DNA from: Caulobacter sp. NIBR2454
GTDB taxonomy: Bacteria > Pseudomonadota > Alphaproteobacteria > Caulobacterales > Caulobacteraceae
Direction: 5' to 3'
Assembly: GCF_027474405.1 (NCBI RefSeq)
Contig: NZ_CP114871.1
Location: 1,931,001 to 1,995,000 of the forward strand
DNA: 64,000 bases
The position numbers were made by a program, and so were the translations under genes. Position 1 is the stretch's first letter. Each line of letters opens with the position of its first letter. A model generated the notes under the pieces. The model made no database searches, was not told the DNA's origin, and worked only from the letters and a program-made list of their open reading frames with translations. Positions 17,671 to 26,736 of this stretch are shown piece after piece.

Positions 17671-19898
17671 TCCCCTTGGCCGAAGAAGTTCGACCGCTGC
17701 TTCATCCGACGGATCATCGCACCGAACAGGTTTGAATAGTCGTCTGTCCATGGCCTGACCTTCTCGGCCTGCGGCCACGACCATCGCGGATCGTCGCGGA
17801 AGACCTTCAGCGCTTCAGGATTGCGCGCGGCGATCAGGACATCTTCGGCGGTCTGAGACAGCGGCGGCGCATTGGGGTCCGGCGTGTAGTACTGCCGCAA
17901 GGCCGAGCCGCCGGCCGCCTCGACAGCCGCCTGTGCGGGGGCGTCAAGCTCCAGGTTCCGGTTGGACAGGTGCAGGATCAGCACCCCGTCTGGCTTGAGC
18001 CGGGACAGATACAACCGGATCGCCTCGACCGTCAGCAGGTGCCCCGGCACCGCGTCCGAGGAGAAGGCGTCGATCAGCAGGATATCGTAGGAGTTCGGCT
18101 GCTCCTTGTTCAGGGTCAGGCGCGCGTCGCCGAGCTTGAAATCGACCTGTCCCTTGGCGCATTCGCGCACATAGGTGAACCCCGCCGGGTCACTGGACAG
18201 GCGGATCATCAGGGGATCGATCTCGAAGAATGTCATCTTGTCGTCAACCTGATTGTATGCGGCGACGGTGCCGGTGCCCAACCCGAGCACGCCGACATTC
18301 AAGGGGCGTGGCTGCACCCCCTTGGCCGCGAAGACCTGGGCGATGGGCGTCGGCGGCGCGTAGTAGAGGAGCGGCTGGCAGCGGTAGGCGGGATTTTGAG
18401 CCTGCGCGCCGTGCAAGGTGGTTCCGTGGGTGAGCATGCGCACCTCGCCGCCCAGCCCCTTCACATTGATGCTGGAGACCCGGGCCACCCCAAAGAAGCT
18501 GCGCCAAGTGTTCTCGACCTCGGCCCTTTGACCCGCTGACTGGGCGCCGACCAGCAGGAGGACAAGCAGGATCATATAGACCAGGGCGTGGCGACGCATG
18601 ATCGTACAAGCGGCGACCACGAAGACCAGCGATACGGCGGCTTCCGTCTTTACGCCGCGCGGCTCGGCCAGGACGACCGCCACCATGGCGGCGAACACGC
18701 CGGTGACGAAGACGCCCCACTCCCAGTTCTGCAGACGCTCCTGCCGCCAGGGCCGGATCAGGCCAGCCAGCAACAGAACTAGCGGATACTCGATCACGCG
18801 CGGGAAGATGACCGGCGCGACAAAGGCGTTGAACGCTCCGCCCAGCACCCCGCCCAGCGAGAGCCAGAGATAGAATTCGGTCAGCCGCCGGGCGGCCGGC
18901 CTGCGCGCTACAAGAGCCTGGTGCGCGACCAGTGCGGTGAGGAAGAAGGCGGCCAGATGTACGCCGACCTGAAGAAGAGCGGCGTGGGTGGGAAACGGCG
19001 TGAGCAGAAGCGCCGCGGGCAGCAGCATCGATTGCGCCGCCAGCGCCCAATGTGGGGAGATCAGGGGGCGGACCTGAAACGCGATGATGAAGCTGATCAG
19101 GTAGAGCGCCAGCGGGCCGACCCACAGGAAGGGCGCCGAGGCGACGTCGGCGCCGAGATAGGCCGTGGTTCCCAAAAGCAGGCTGGACGGCAAGGCCGAG
19201 AGCCCAAGCCACAACAGACGCTGACGCCAGGTGACAGGTGGCGCCGTCTCCGCCGACTGCATCGGCGTCATGTCAGGCGCGCGCCTCAACCCCAGGGCCA
19301 GCAAGCCGATCAGTACAACGAAAACGGCGTATCCCGCGGTCCAGGCGTGGCGCTGCACGCTCAGCGTCAGCACCGGCTCGATCACGATAGGATAGGCCAG
19401 CAGGGCGATGAGGCTGCCAAGATTGCTGGCGGCATAGAGGGCGTATGGCTCCTTGCCATCATCCACCGCCCTGGCCCGCCAAGCCTGAATCAACGGCGCG
19501 GTGGCCGACAAGACGGCGAACGGCAGGCCAATAGACAGGGCTAGTGCGCCGACCAGCCACAGAGCCGGCATATCTGGCCGCGGTTCGCCCATCAGGGCCG
19601 TGATCCGCAGGGGTAGGACGATCGCCGCGATCATCAGGGCGATAAGATGCATCGCTAGCTGACGGCGAAAGCTCAGCTTCTGCAGCAGGTGCGCGTAGCC
19701 GTATCCGACCAGCAGCGCGGCCTGGAAGAAGGCTAGGCTCACGTTCCAAACCGCCTGGGTCCCGCCCAGCAGGGGCAGCAGCAGCTTGGCCATCATCGGC
19801 TGGACGGAAAAGATCAGCGCCGCGCTGGTGAACACGGCGACGACAAACAGGGCGGGCGGCGGCCCGCCATGGGCGGGCGAAGCGTCGGATAAGCTCAT
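17667..19898 (-). CDS. Integral membrane protein fused to a spermidine-synthase-like methyltransferase-fold domain
   Basis: 743 residues. The N-terminal part (about 20-460) has roughly a dozen hydrophobic helices. The C-terminal part (about 480-720) has a Rossmann core GVLGLGTGTVAA, FEIDPLMI, GDARLTL and IDAFSSDAVPGHLLT, as in the spermidine synthase superfamily. Proteins with this architecture are widespread and usually annotated as fused MFS/spermidine synthase; their true substrate is not established. Whether it makes or moves polyamines cannot be decided here. The gene meets ispDF tail to tail. Confidence 0.82.
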   Translation of the reverse strand: MSLSDASPAHGGPPPALFVVAVFTSAALIFSVQPMMAKLLLPLLGGTQAVWNVSLAFFQAALLVGYGYAHLLQKLSFRRQLAMHLIALMIAAIVLPLRITALMGEPRPDMPALWLVGALALSIGLPFAVLSATAPLIQAWRARAVDDGKEPYALYAASNLGSLIALLAYPIVIEPVLTLSVQRHAWTAGYAVFVVLIGLLALGLRRAPDMTPMQSAETAPPVTWRQRLLWLGLSALPSSLLLGTTAYLGADVASAPFLWVGPLALYLISFIIAFQVRPLISPHWALAAQSMLLPAALLLTPFPTHAALLQVGVHLAAFFLTALVAHQALVARRPAARRLTEFYLWLSLGGVLGGAFNAFVAPVIFPRVIEYPLVLLLAGLIRPWRQERLQNWEWGVFVTGVFAAMVAVVLAEPRGVKTEAAVSLVFVVAACTIMRRHALVYMILLVLLLVGAQSAGQRAEVENTWRSFFGVARVSSINVKGLGGEVRMLTHGTTLHGAQAQNPAYRCQPLLYYAPPTPIAQVFAAKGVQPRPLNVGVLGLGTGTVAAYNQVDDKMTFFEIDPLMIRLSSDPAGFTYVRECAKGQVDFKLGDARLTLNKEQPNSYDILLIDAFSSDAVPGHLLTVEAIRLYLSRLKPDGVLILHLSNRNLELDAPAQAAVEAAGGSALRQYYTPDPNAPPLSQTAEDVLIAARNPEALKVFRDDPRWSWPQAEKVRPWTDDYSNLFGAMIRRMKQRSNFFGQGD

Positions 19899-19986
19899 GA
19901 AGACTCGGTCTACATCCGGCCCTGTTGCATCACCGGCGGTGAAGGCTGACCTTTGTGCGACAATGTTTCAAGCTTAAGGACGCGCG

Positions 19987-20475
19987 ATGTTCTCGATCGA
20001 GATCGAAACCCTTGCCCGGCTTCTGATTGACGAAGCTCGAGACCGCTCGCTGCGACTGGTTACGGCCGAAAGCTGCACCGGCGGACTGGTCGGCGGCGCC
20101 ATCTGCGCGATTCCCGGGGCGTCGGACGTCTTCGAGCGCGGCTTCATCACCTACACGAACCGCGCCAAACAGGAGATGCTGGGTGTCCCGGGCGACATGC
20201 TGGCCGACCACGGAGCCGTATCTGAACCCGTCGCCCGCGCCATGGCTGAAGGTGCGCTGGCGGCGTCCAACGCCCATATCGCCGTCGCCGTAACGGGGGT
20301 CGCCGGCCCCGGCGGCGGCAGTCCGTTGAAGCCTGTGGGAACAGTCCACTTCGCGGTCGCGCGCGCAAACCGCTCGGTCATGCACCGCCACGAGCAGTTC
20401 GACGGCGCGACTCGCGCGGAAGTTCAGGCGGCGGCCATAGCGGTCGCCCTCACCATGATGCGCGAGGCGGTCTAG
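19987..20475 (+). CDS. pncC: CinA-type nicotinamide-nucleotide amidase
   Basis: 162 residues, the stand-alone C-terminal CinA domain without the N-terminal ADP-ribose pyrophosphatase part. TAESCTGGLVGG (26-37, Ser29 as likely nucleophile), YTNRAKQEMLGV (56-67, Lys61) and VAVTGVAGPGGG are family motifs. It deamidates NMN to nicotinate mononucleotide, recycling a by-product of NAD-dependent ligase. AAGGA lies 7 bases before the ATG. The FUSC gene starts one base after its stop. Confidence 0.93.
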   Translation: MFSIEIETLARLLIDEARDRSLRLVTAESCTGGLVGGAICAIPGASDVFERGFITYTNRAKQEMLGVPGDMLADHGAVSEPVARAMAEGALAASNAHIAVAVTGVAGPGGGSPLKPVGTVHFAVARANRSVMHRHEQFDGATRAEVQAAAIAVALTMMREAV

Positions 20476-20476
20476 C

Positions 20477-21625
20477 GTGGTGCGGGTCAGCCGCACGGAC
20501 GCGCAGTCCTGGGGCCTTGCCGCTCTTTCTCGGCGCGCCATGGCCGCCGCCGCGGCCAAGCGGTCCGATCTTCGCCACGCGGTTCGGGTCACGGCCGCGG
20601 TGGGCGCATCCTTCACCCTCGCGACGGCCTTGCAGCTGCCTCAGGGCTTTTGGGCGGTCTTCACCGCCGTCATCGTCGTGCAGACGAGCATCGGCGGGAC
20701 GATCACCGCCACCGTCGATCGCCTGACCGGCACCGTCGTCGGCGGGCTGATTGGCGCGGTCGCCGCCTATTTGAAAGCCCGGTTCGCGCTGGATGCGGGC
20801 CTGGTGCTTTGCGCCGTGACCGCGATCACGGCCTTCGCCGCCGCCGGGCGACCGAAGTTGAAGGTCGCCCCGATCACAGCCGTCATCGTGATCATCGCCA
20901 CGCCGCATGACCTCGGCCCCTGGCACGCCGCCTTCTATCGCGTGGCGGAAATTCTGCTCGGTGGCTTGGTGGGTGTGGCGGCCACCCTCTTCATCTTCCC
21001 CGCCCCTGCGCATCACCTGGTCGTCTCGCGGCTTGCAGGCGCCATGAACAAGCTGGCTTATGTACTTGAGCTTTATGCTGGAATCCTCAAGGGCGAGGCG
21101 CACGAGGAAGACGTAGACGACGCCCATCGCGAACTGCGTGAGACGATCGGCAAGATCGAAACAGCCGTCACCGAGGCCCAGCGCGAGACCGATAGTCACC
21201 TGCCCGGCCGCCACACGCCCGAACGCGCGCCTCGCGTACTCTGGCGGGTCCGCAACGACACCGTCACGGTCGAACGGGCTTTGGGTGCGGTTCAGGAGAG
21301 TCCTGCCTTAAACCGCCTAAGACCCTCGGCGATAGCCCTGATCGAGGCCCAGATCGGCCGCCTCAAGGCATGCGCGCAAGCGGCCGAAGCGCACAGGCCG
21401 GTCCAACGTGGGTCACTGCTACAGTTTCAAGCGGAGTTCGAAGCGACACTGCAGCTTTTGCGAGACGAACGCGTGACCGTAAGCCTGTCGGCCGACGCGG
21501 CGGCGGGATTGTTCGGACTCGTCTTCGCGCTCAGCAGTCTGACCGACAATCTGGAAGACCTCGCCGACGTCGTCGATGAATTCAGCCGCCCGTCGCCTCA
21601 GACCACGCCGGAGGCTGTGCCGTAG
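20477..21625 (+). CDS. FUSC/aromatic-acid-exporter-like membrane protein
   Basis: 382 residues if GTG 20477 is used; ATG 20540 is an alternative and would begin just before the first conserved region. The N-terminal half has about six hydrophobic helices, with the FUSC-type segment LPQGFWAVFTAVIVVQTSIGGT near residues 54-75 and a Gly-rich VGGLIGAVAAYL. The C-terminal half is soluble, charged and helical (about 200-382). Relatives export aromatic carboxylic acids or related toxic compounds. Substrate unknown. The 3' end overlaps the opposite-strand CoqJ/RatA-like gene by 28 bases. Confidence 0.8.
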   Translation: MVRVSRTDAQSWGLAALSRRAMAAAAAKRSDLRHAVRVTAAVGASFTLATALQLPQGFWAVFTAVIVVQTSIGGTITATVDRLTGTVVGGLIGAVAAYLKARFALDAGLVLCAVTAITAFAAAGRPKLKVAPITAVIVIIATPHDLGPWHAAFYRVAEILLGGLVGVAATLFIFPAPAHHLVVSRLAGAMNKLAYVLELYAGILKGEAHEEDVDDAHRELRETIGKIETAVTEAQRETDSHLPGRHTPERAPRVLWRVRNDTVTVERALGAVQESPALNRLRPSAIALIEAQIGRLKACAQAAEAHRPVQRGSLLQFQAEFEATLQLLRDERVTVSLSADAAAGLFGLVFALSSLTDNLEDLADVVDEFSRPSPQTTPEAVP

Positions 21626-22059
21626 AGTGTCCTCGCGCGGGCATCAAAGCAGCCGATCAGCCGGCTGACGGCTTGGTCGAAATTGGCCGCCAGTATGCCA
21701 TCCAGGAACCGCATGCGGAACTCGAAGTCGATGTCGAACAGGACTTTGGTCCCATGTTCGTGAGGGACGAAGCGCCAGCGATTGCGCAACTTTTTGAATG
21801 GACCGCTGATCAGCGAAACGTCGACCTGATGATTGCTCCGGTCACGCCGCACGTGGGTGGAGAACTTCTCGCGCAGGAACGAAAAGCCCACCGCCGCCTC
21901 GGCGTCCAGGTGAGAGACCCCCTCTTCCTCGGGCTGTTCGTTCCAGGTTCGTAGAGACGTCACCCAGGGGACGAAGTCCGGATAATGCTTCACGTCGCCG
22001 ACCAGATCGAACAGCTGGTCGGGCGTATAGGGCAAAACGCGGGCGACGCTGTGGCGCAA
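21598..22059 (-). CDS. Coenzyme Q-binding START-domain protein (COQ10/RatA family)
   Basis: 153 residues, the usual length for the COQ10/RatA polyketide-cyclase fold. The start [30 protein letters not shown] is split by conserved aromatic and acidic residues (LVGDV, YPDFVPW at about 24-32). In mitochondria and alphaproteobacteria these proteins bind ubiquinone and support respiration; the name RatA in E. coli reflects a proposed toxin role. Proximity to lipA favours the quinone role. The stop lies inside the FUSC 3' end. Confidence 0.87.
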   Translation of the reverse strand: MRHSVARVLPYTPDQLFDLVGDVKHYPDFVPWVTSLRTWNEQPEEEGVSHLDAEAAVGFSFLREKFSTHVRRDRSNHQVDVSLISGPFKKLRNRWRFVPHEHGTKVLFDIDFEFRMRFLDGILAANFDQAVSRLIGCFDARARTLYGTASGVV

Positions 22060-22064
22060 GGCGC

Positions 22065-23027
22065 TTAGGCCGCCGCGCCTTCACGAGCACGGCGAGCCGC
22101 CTGAAGTTTGGCGAAGTCCTCGCCCGCGTGGTGCGACGAGCGGGTCAGGGGGCTGGACGACACCATCAGGAAGCCCTTGGCCCGCGCGATCGCCTCATAG
22201 GCCTTGAACTCGTCAGGCGTGACGAACCGGTCGACGGCCGCGTGCTTGCGGGTCGGCTGCAGGTACTGGCCAATGGTGATGAAGTCGACGCCGGCGGACC
22301 GCATGTCGTCCATCACCTGCATGACCTCTTCCTTGGTCTCGCCAAGGCCGACCATCAGGCCGCTCTTGGTGAACTGCTCGGGGTCGCGCTCCTTGACCTG
22401 CTGCAGCAAGCGCAGGGAATGGAAGTAGCGGGCGCCCGGGCGGATCTTCAGATACAGCCGCGGGACAGTCTCGAGGTTGTGGTTGAAGACGTCCGGCTTG
22501 GAGTCGATGACAATCTTCTCGGACCCATCCTTGCGCAGGAAGTCGGGCGTCAGAATCTCAATGGTCGTGGCCGGGGCCGCCGCGCGGATGGCGCGCACCA
22601 CCTTGGCGAAGTGGTCGGCTCCGCCGTCGGTCAGATCGTCGCGGTCCACCGAGGTGATGACCACGTGCTTGAGACCCATTTTCGCCACCGCCTCGGCCAC
22701 GCGTTGCGGCTCGGTGGGGTCCAGGGCGTCCGGCAGGCCAGTAGCGACGTTGCAGAAGGCGCAGGCGCGAGTGCAGGTCTCGCCCATGATCATCATGGTC
22801 GCGTGCTTTTGGCTCCAGCACTCGCCGATGTTCGGGCAGGCGGCCTCTTCGCACACCGTGACCAGCTTGTGGTCACGCACGATGCCGCGCGTCTCATTGT
22901 AACCGGCGGAGCCCGGCGCTTTGACGCGCAGCCATTCCGGTTTGCGCAGAACAGGCGTCTCCGGACGGTTCTGCTTTTCGGGGTGGCGAACCGCCTTGGA
23001 CGACACGGTATCGATCAGAGTGACCAT
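22065..23027 (-). CDS. lipA: Lipoyl synthase LipA
   Basis: 320 residues from ATG 23027 (MVTLID); an upstream extension is open but not family-like. The auxiliary cluster motif CX4CX5C is Cys59, Cys64 and Cys70. The radical-SAM motif CX3CX2C is Cys85, Cys89 and Cys92. A late [12 protein letters not shown] provides the conserved RSS ligand serine. LipA inserts two sulfurs into octanoyl-lysine domains, here including the E2 and E1 beta subunits encoded a few kilobases away. The downstream CoqJ-like gene follows after five bases. Confidence 0.97.
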   Translation of the reverse strand: MVTLIDTVSSKAVRHPEKQNRPETPVLRKPEWLRVKAPGSAGYNETRGIVRDHKLVTVCEEAACPNIGECWSQKHATMMIMGETCTRACAFCNVATGLPDALDPTEPQRVAEAVAKMGLKHVVITSVDRDDLTDGGADHFAKVVRAIRAAAPATTIEILTPDFLRKDGSEKIVIDSKPDVFNHNLETVPRLYLKIRPGARYFHSLRLLQQVKERDPEQFTKSGLMVGLGETKEEVMQVMDDMRSAGVDFITIGQYLQPTRKHAAVDRFVTPDEFKAYEAIARAKGFLMVSSSPLTRSSHHAGEDFAKLQAARRAREGAAA

Positions 23028-23196
23028 AAGGCCTAGATCGGTCTTTTGGGGCTCAGGATCAAGCTTTGAACCGCCTCGTGCGGCAACGCGTTTCCGATCA
23101 CGTAGTGTGTCATATCTTTTCAAGCCCTCCGGCCGCAGCTAGCTTCGCCGGTCCAGAACGAAAGCACATGAGTCTTTCGGGGAGGTTTTTTAGTTT

Positions 23197-24753
23197 ATGT
23201 CGCGTGTTTTCGAACCGCAGTCGGCGCAACGCCCGATCTTCGACGCCCTTCTCGACGCCCGCGATCGCTTCGGCGCGAAGAAACCGATCCTGGAAGACCA
23301 GGATCGAAATCCGCTCACCTATACCGACCTGATCCGCGCCAGCTTCGCGCTGGGCCGCAAGATCGCGGCCATGACACAGCCGGGCGAACGCGTGGGCATC
23401 CTGCTGCCGTCCGGCGCGGGGGTGGTGGTGACCTTCTTCGCCCTGCATGCCTTTGGTCGCGTGCCGACCATGCTCAACTTCACCTCCGGCATCCGTAATC
23501 TGAAGGCCGCCTGCCAACTGGCTGGGGTCAAGCGCGTGCTGACCGCCCACAAGTTCGTGGAGTTGGGCAAGCTGCACGACCTGATCGACGCCATCGAGGA
23601 GAAGGCCCAGATCACCTATCTGGAGGACGTGCGCCAGACGATCGGCCTGTCCGACAAGCTGTTCGCCGCCGCCGCGGGCGCCATGCCGCGCCGCTTCCGC
23701 GCCGCGGCCGCCCCCTCCGACCCCGGTGTGGTGCTGTTCACCTCCGGCAGCTTCGGCGCGCCGCGCGGCGTCGTCCTGACGCAAGCCAATCTGGTGGCCA
23801 ACGCCTACCAGATCGCGGCGCACATCGAACTCGACCCGGCCTGGGTGATGTTCAACCCTCTGCCGACTTTCCACTGCTTTGGCCTTACGGGCGGGGTAAT
23901 CCTGCCGCTGCTGACGGGCATGAAGGCGTTCCAGTACCCCTCGCCTCTCCACACCAAGCAGATTCCGCCACTGATCCGTGACAGCAAGGCCTCGATCCTG
24001 CTGGCGACCGACACCTTCGTGAACCAGTACGCCCGCGCCGCCGAGCCCGGCGACCTGTCGAACTTGAAGTTCGTGGTCTGCGGGGCCGAGAAGGTCCGTG
24101 ACGAAACCCATAACCTGATCGCCGAGCGTTTTGGCGGCGTGCCTTTGCTCGAGGGCTATGGCGCGACCGAGGCCTCGCCCGTGGTGGCCGTTAACAAGCC
24201 GGACGACAACCGTCGCGGCACCGTCGGCGGCCTGCTGCCCGGGATGGAGTATCGCGTCGAGCCGGTGGACGGCATTCCGCTGGGCGGTCGCCTCTACGTG
24301 CGCGGTCCCAACATCATGGCCGGCTATCTGAACGAAGACGGTTCGATCGAGATTCCGGTCGACGGTTGGCATGACACCGGCGACGTGGTCACCATCGACG
24401 ACAATGGAACCTGGATCACCATTCAGGGGCGGGTGAAGCGTTTCGCCAAGATCGGCGGCGAGATGGTCTCCCTGACCGCGGCCGAGGATTTGGCCACCGC
24501 CGTTTGGCCCGATGGCCGCCACGCCGTGATCGCCATGCCCGACAAGAAGAAGGGCGAGCGCCTGATCCTGGTAACCGACCGTCCGGACGCCGACGTAGCG
24601 CCCTTGGTGGCCCATGCCCACACCATCGGCGCGCCTGAGTTGGCTGTTCCGCGCCGCATCCTGAAGGTGCCAGAGGTGCCGGTTCTAGGCACGGGCAAGA
24701 CTGATTATGTCGCGATCCAACGCATGGCGGAGACCGACACACAAGCGGCCTGA
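23197..24753 (+). CDS. AMP-dependent acyl-CoA/acyl-ACP synthetase-like enzyme
   Basis: 518 residues. LFTSGSFGAPRGV (about 183-195) is the P-loop of the adenylate-forming family, EGYGATEASP the A5 motif, GWHDTGDVV the A7 motif and GRVKRFAKIGGEMVS the hinge. The sequence resembles the C-terminal half of Aas (acyl-ACP synthetase/acylglycerophosphoethanolamine acyltransferase), but the acyltransferase half is absent. A strong GGGGAGG precedes the start. It probably activates a fatty acid as an acyl adenylate; the carrier (CoA or ACP) is unclear. Confidence 0.85.
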   Translation: MSRVFEPQSAQRPIFDALLDARDRFGAKKPILEDQDRNPLTYTDLIRASFALGRKIAAMTQPGERVGILLPSGAGVVVTFFALHAFGRVPTMLNFTSGIRNLKAACQLAGVKRVLTAHKFVELGKLHDLIDAIEEKAQITYLEDVRQTIGLSDKLFAAAAGAMPRRFRAAAAPSDPGVVLFTSGSFGAPRGVVLTQANLVANAYQIAAHIELDPAWVMFNPLPTFHCFGLTGGVILPLLTGMKAFQYPSPLHTKQIPPLIRDSKASILLATDTFVNQYARAAEPGDLSNLKFVVCGAEKVRDETHNLIAERFGGVPLLEGYGATEASPVVAVNKPDDNRRGTVGGLLPGMEYRVEPVDGIPLGGRLYVRGPNIMAGYLNEDGSIEIPVDGWHDTGDVVTIDDNGTWITIQGRVKRFAKIGGEMVSLTAAEDLATAVWPDGRHAVIAMPDKKKGERLILVTDRPDADVAPLVAHAHTIGAPELAVPRRILKVPEVPVLGTGKTDYVAIQRMAETDTQAA

Positions 24754-24782
24754 TCCGCAGGCCGAAACAAGGGAGGGCGAAG

Positions 24783-25178
24783 ATGCTTCAGTTGTCGGTG
24801 TGGGCGCCGCGGGTGCTCAGCGTGTTGCGTATCGTGACGGCCCTGCTGTTCATGCAGCACGGCCTGATGAAGATCTTCAGCTTCCCGGCTCCACAGCCCG
24901 GCGTGCCCGATCCCTTGCCTCTGATGCTGGTGGTCGCCGCCTGGCTGGAGATCGTAGGCGGAGCGCTGGTGGCTCTGGGCCTGTTCACGCGCCCGGTCGC
25001 CTTTGTCTTGTCGGGTCAAATGGCGGTCGCCTATTTCCTGGCCCACGCCTCGCAGGGCTTCTATCCGGCTCTCAATGGCGGCGAGCCCGCGGTGCTGTTC
25101 TGCTTTGTCTTCTTCTATCTGGTCTTCGCCGGCCCTGGCCCGTGGAGCCTGGACGCGATCGTCCGCAAGAAGACCTGA
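24783..25178 (+). CDS. DoxX family membrane protein
   Basis: 131 residues with four hydrophobic helices. LRIVTALLFMQHGLMKIF (about 17-34) and the segment with LEIVGGALVALGLFTRP match DoxX/DUF417-like proteins, which are linked to quinone or thiosulfate redox chemistry in some organisms but mostly uncharacterised. AGGGAGG lies seven bases before the ATG. It follows the ligase by 29 bases and ends at a strong terminator. Confidence 0.9.
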   Translation: MLQLSVWAPRVLSVLRIVTALLFMQHGLMKIFSFPAPQPGVPDPLPLMLVVAAWLEIVGGALVALGLFTRPVAFVLSGQMAVAYFLAHASQGFYPALNGGEPAVLFCFVFFYLVFAGPGPWSLDAIVRKKT

Positions 25179-25190
25179 TCCCAACGAAGA

Positions 25191-25222
25191 AAGGCCGGAG
25201 CGGCGCAAACCACTCCGGCCTT
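25191..25222. terminator. Bidirectional terminator between doxX-like gene and lpdA
   Basis: AAGGCCGGAG (25191-25200) pairs perfectly with CTCCGGCCTT (25213-25222) around a 12-base loop. T-rich sequence follows on the plus strand and TTCTTTCG-type sequence on the minus strand, so it can serve both converging genes. Confidence 0.8.
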
Positions 25223-25243
25223 CCTTGTTGTCATGCGCCGACG

Positions 25244-26650
25244 CTAGATGTGCAGGACGCGACCGTAGGCGGCGAGCGACGCCTCGTGCATTGCTTCCGA
25301 CATCGTCGGGTGCGGGAACACGGTGGCGAACAGCTCTTCTTCCGTCGCCTCCATGGTCATGGCGATGGCGAAGCCCTGGATCAGTTCGGTGACGTCCGAG
25401 CCGATCATGTGAGCGCCGAGCAGCGCGCCGGTCTTGGCGTCGAACACCGTCTTGATGAAGCCGTCTGAATGGCCGGCGGCCACGGCCTTGCCGTTGCCGA
25501 TGAAGGGGAACTTGCCGACCTTCACCTCGATGCCCTTTTCCTTGGCGGCGGCTTCAGTCAGACCAACCGAGGCGACCTGCGGGTCGGCATAGGTGCAGCC
25601 CGGGATCGGCGCGGTCAGGTTGTTGCCTTTCAGACCCGCGATGCCTTCCACGCAGTGGATGCCTTCGTGGCTGGCCTTGTGGGCGAGCCAGGGCGGGCCA
25701 GCCACGTCGCCGATGGCGTAGAGGCCGGCGACATTGGTCTTGCCATGCTTGTCGTTGACGATGTGGCCGCGGTCGATCTTTACGCCCAAGCCTTCCAGGC
25801 CCAGGTTCTCGACATTGCCCGTGATGCCGACGGCGACGATGGCGCGCTCGGCCTGCAGGCTTTCCGTCTTGCCGGCGATCTCGATGTCGACCGTCACGCC
25901 CGTTTTGGACTTGGTCAGCTTGGTGACCTTGGCGCCGATGCGAAACTTCAGGCCGCGCTTTTCGAACGCCTTCTGTGCCGCCTTGGACACTTCGGCGTCC
26001 TCGACCGGCATGATGCGGTCGACAGCTTCGACGACGGTCACCTCGGCGCCCAGGGCGCGGAAGAAGCTGGCGAACTCGATGCCGATGGCGCCCGAGCCGA
26101 TCACGACCAGGGTGTTGGGACGCTCCGGCGCGACCAGGGCGTCGCGATAGCCCCAGATGCGGTCGCCGTCCGGCTCCAGGCCGATGGCGGGGATGCTGCG
26201 GCCACGAGCGCCGGTGGCCAGGATCACGTGCTTGGCCTGGACTGTGCGCGAACCGCCGGCCTTCAGGGCGATGACGGCCTTCGGAGCCGGCGCGCCCTTC
26301 TCGAGCTTGGCGGTCCCCTCGATGACCTCGATCTTGTGCTTCTTCATCAGGCCGGCGATTCCGCGCGACATCTGCGCGGCGACGCCTCGGGAGCGCTCAA
26401 CGATCTTCTTGAAGTCATAGGAACGACCGGTGACGCCCAGGCCGTAGTCGCCCAGGTGATCCAGCTGTTCGTAGATTTCGCCGGACTTCAGCAGGGCCTT
26501 GGTTGGGATGCAGCCCCAGTTGAGGCAGATGCCGCCCAGGCTCTCCCGCTCGACGATGGCGGTCTTGAAACCCAGCTGGCTGGCGCGGATGGCGGTCACA
26601 TAGCCGCCTGGACCCGAACCGATGACGAGAACGTCGAATTCCGTGGACAT
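25244..26650 (-). CDS. lpdA: Dihydrolipoyl dehydrogenase (E3)
   Basis: 468 residues. VIGSGPGGY (9-17) binds FAD, GGICLNWGCIPTK (39-51) contains the redox disulfide Cys42-Cys47, VIGSGAIGIEFASF is the NAD site, and HPTMSEAMHEA near the C-terminus has the catalytic His. It reoxidises dihydrolipoyl groups of the pyruvate dehydrogenase E2, encoded just upstream, and may serve other complexes. AAGGGGATT precedes the start. A hairpin separates it from pdhC. Confidence 0.97.
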   Translation of the reverse strand: MSTEFDVLVIGSGPGGYVTAIRASQLGFKTAIVERESLGGICLNWGCIPTKALLKSGEIYEQLDHLGDYGLGVTGRSYDFKKIVERSRGVAAQMSRGIAGLMKKHKIEVIEGTAKLEKGAPAPKAVIALKAGGSRTVQAKHVILATGARGRSIPAIGLEPDGDRIWGYRDALVAPERPNTLVVIGSGAIGIEFASFFRALGAEVTVVEAVDRIMPVEDAEVSKAAQKAFEKRGLKFRIGAKVTKLTKSKTGVTVDIEIAGKTESLQAERAIVAVGITGNVENLGLEGLGVKIDRGHIVNDKHGKTNVAGLYAIGDVAGPPWLAHKASHEGIHCVEGIAGLKGNNLTAPIPGCTYADPQVASVGLTEAAAKEKGIEVKVGKFPFIGNGKAVAAGHSDGFIKTVFDAKTGALLGAHMIGSDVTELIQGFAIAMTMEATEEELFATVFPHPTMSEAMHEASLAAYGRVLHI

Positions 26651-26708
26651 TGAAATCCCCTTCCCCGCCCGCCGGCATGGCCGGGTCAGGACGGCGATGA
26701 AAAGTTCA

Positions 26709-26730
26709 GGCCCCGGTCGAAACCGGGGCC
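26709..26730 (-). other. Intercistronic hairpin between pdhC and lpdA
   Basis: GGCCCCGGT and ACCGGGGCC form a perfect 9-bp stem with a four-base loop, starting seven bases after the pdhC stop and followed on the minus strand by TGAACTTTTC. It may be a partial terminator or mRNA stability element. Confidence 0.55.
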
Positions 26731-26736
26731 CGCGGA

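Noticed and set aside
23110..24621. A 503-codon minus-strand frame over the acyl ligase
   Set aside because: Composition rich in His, Gly and Gln without motifs; the plus-strand ligase explains the conservation.
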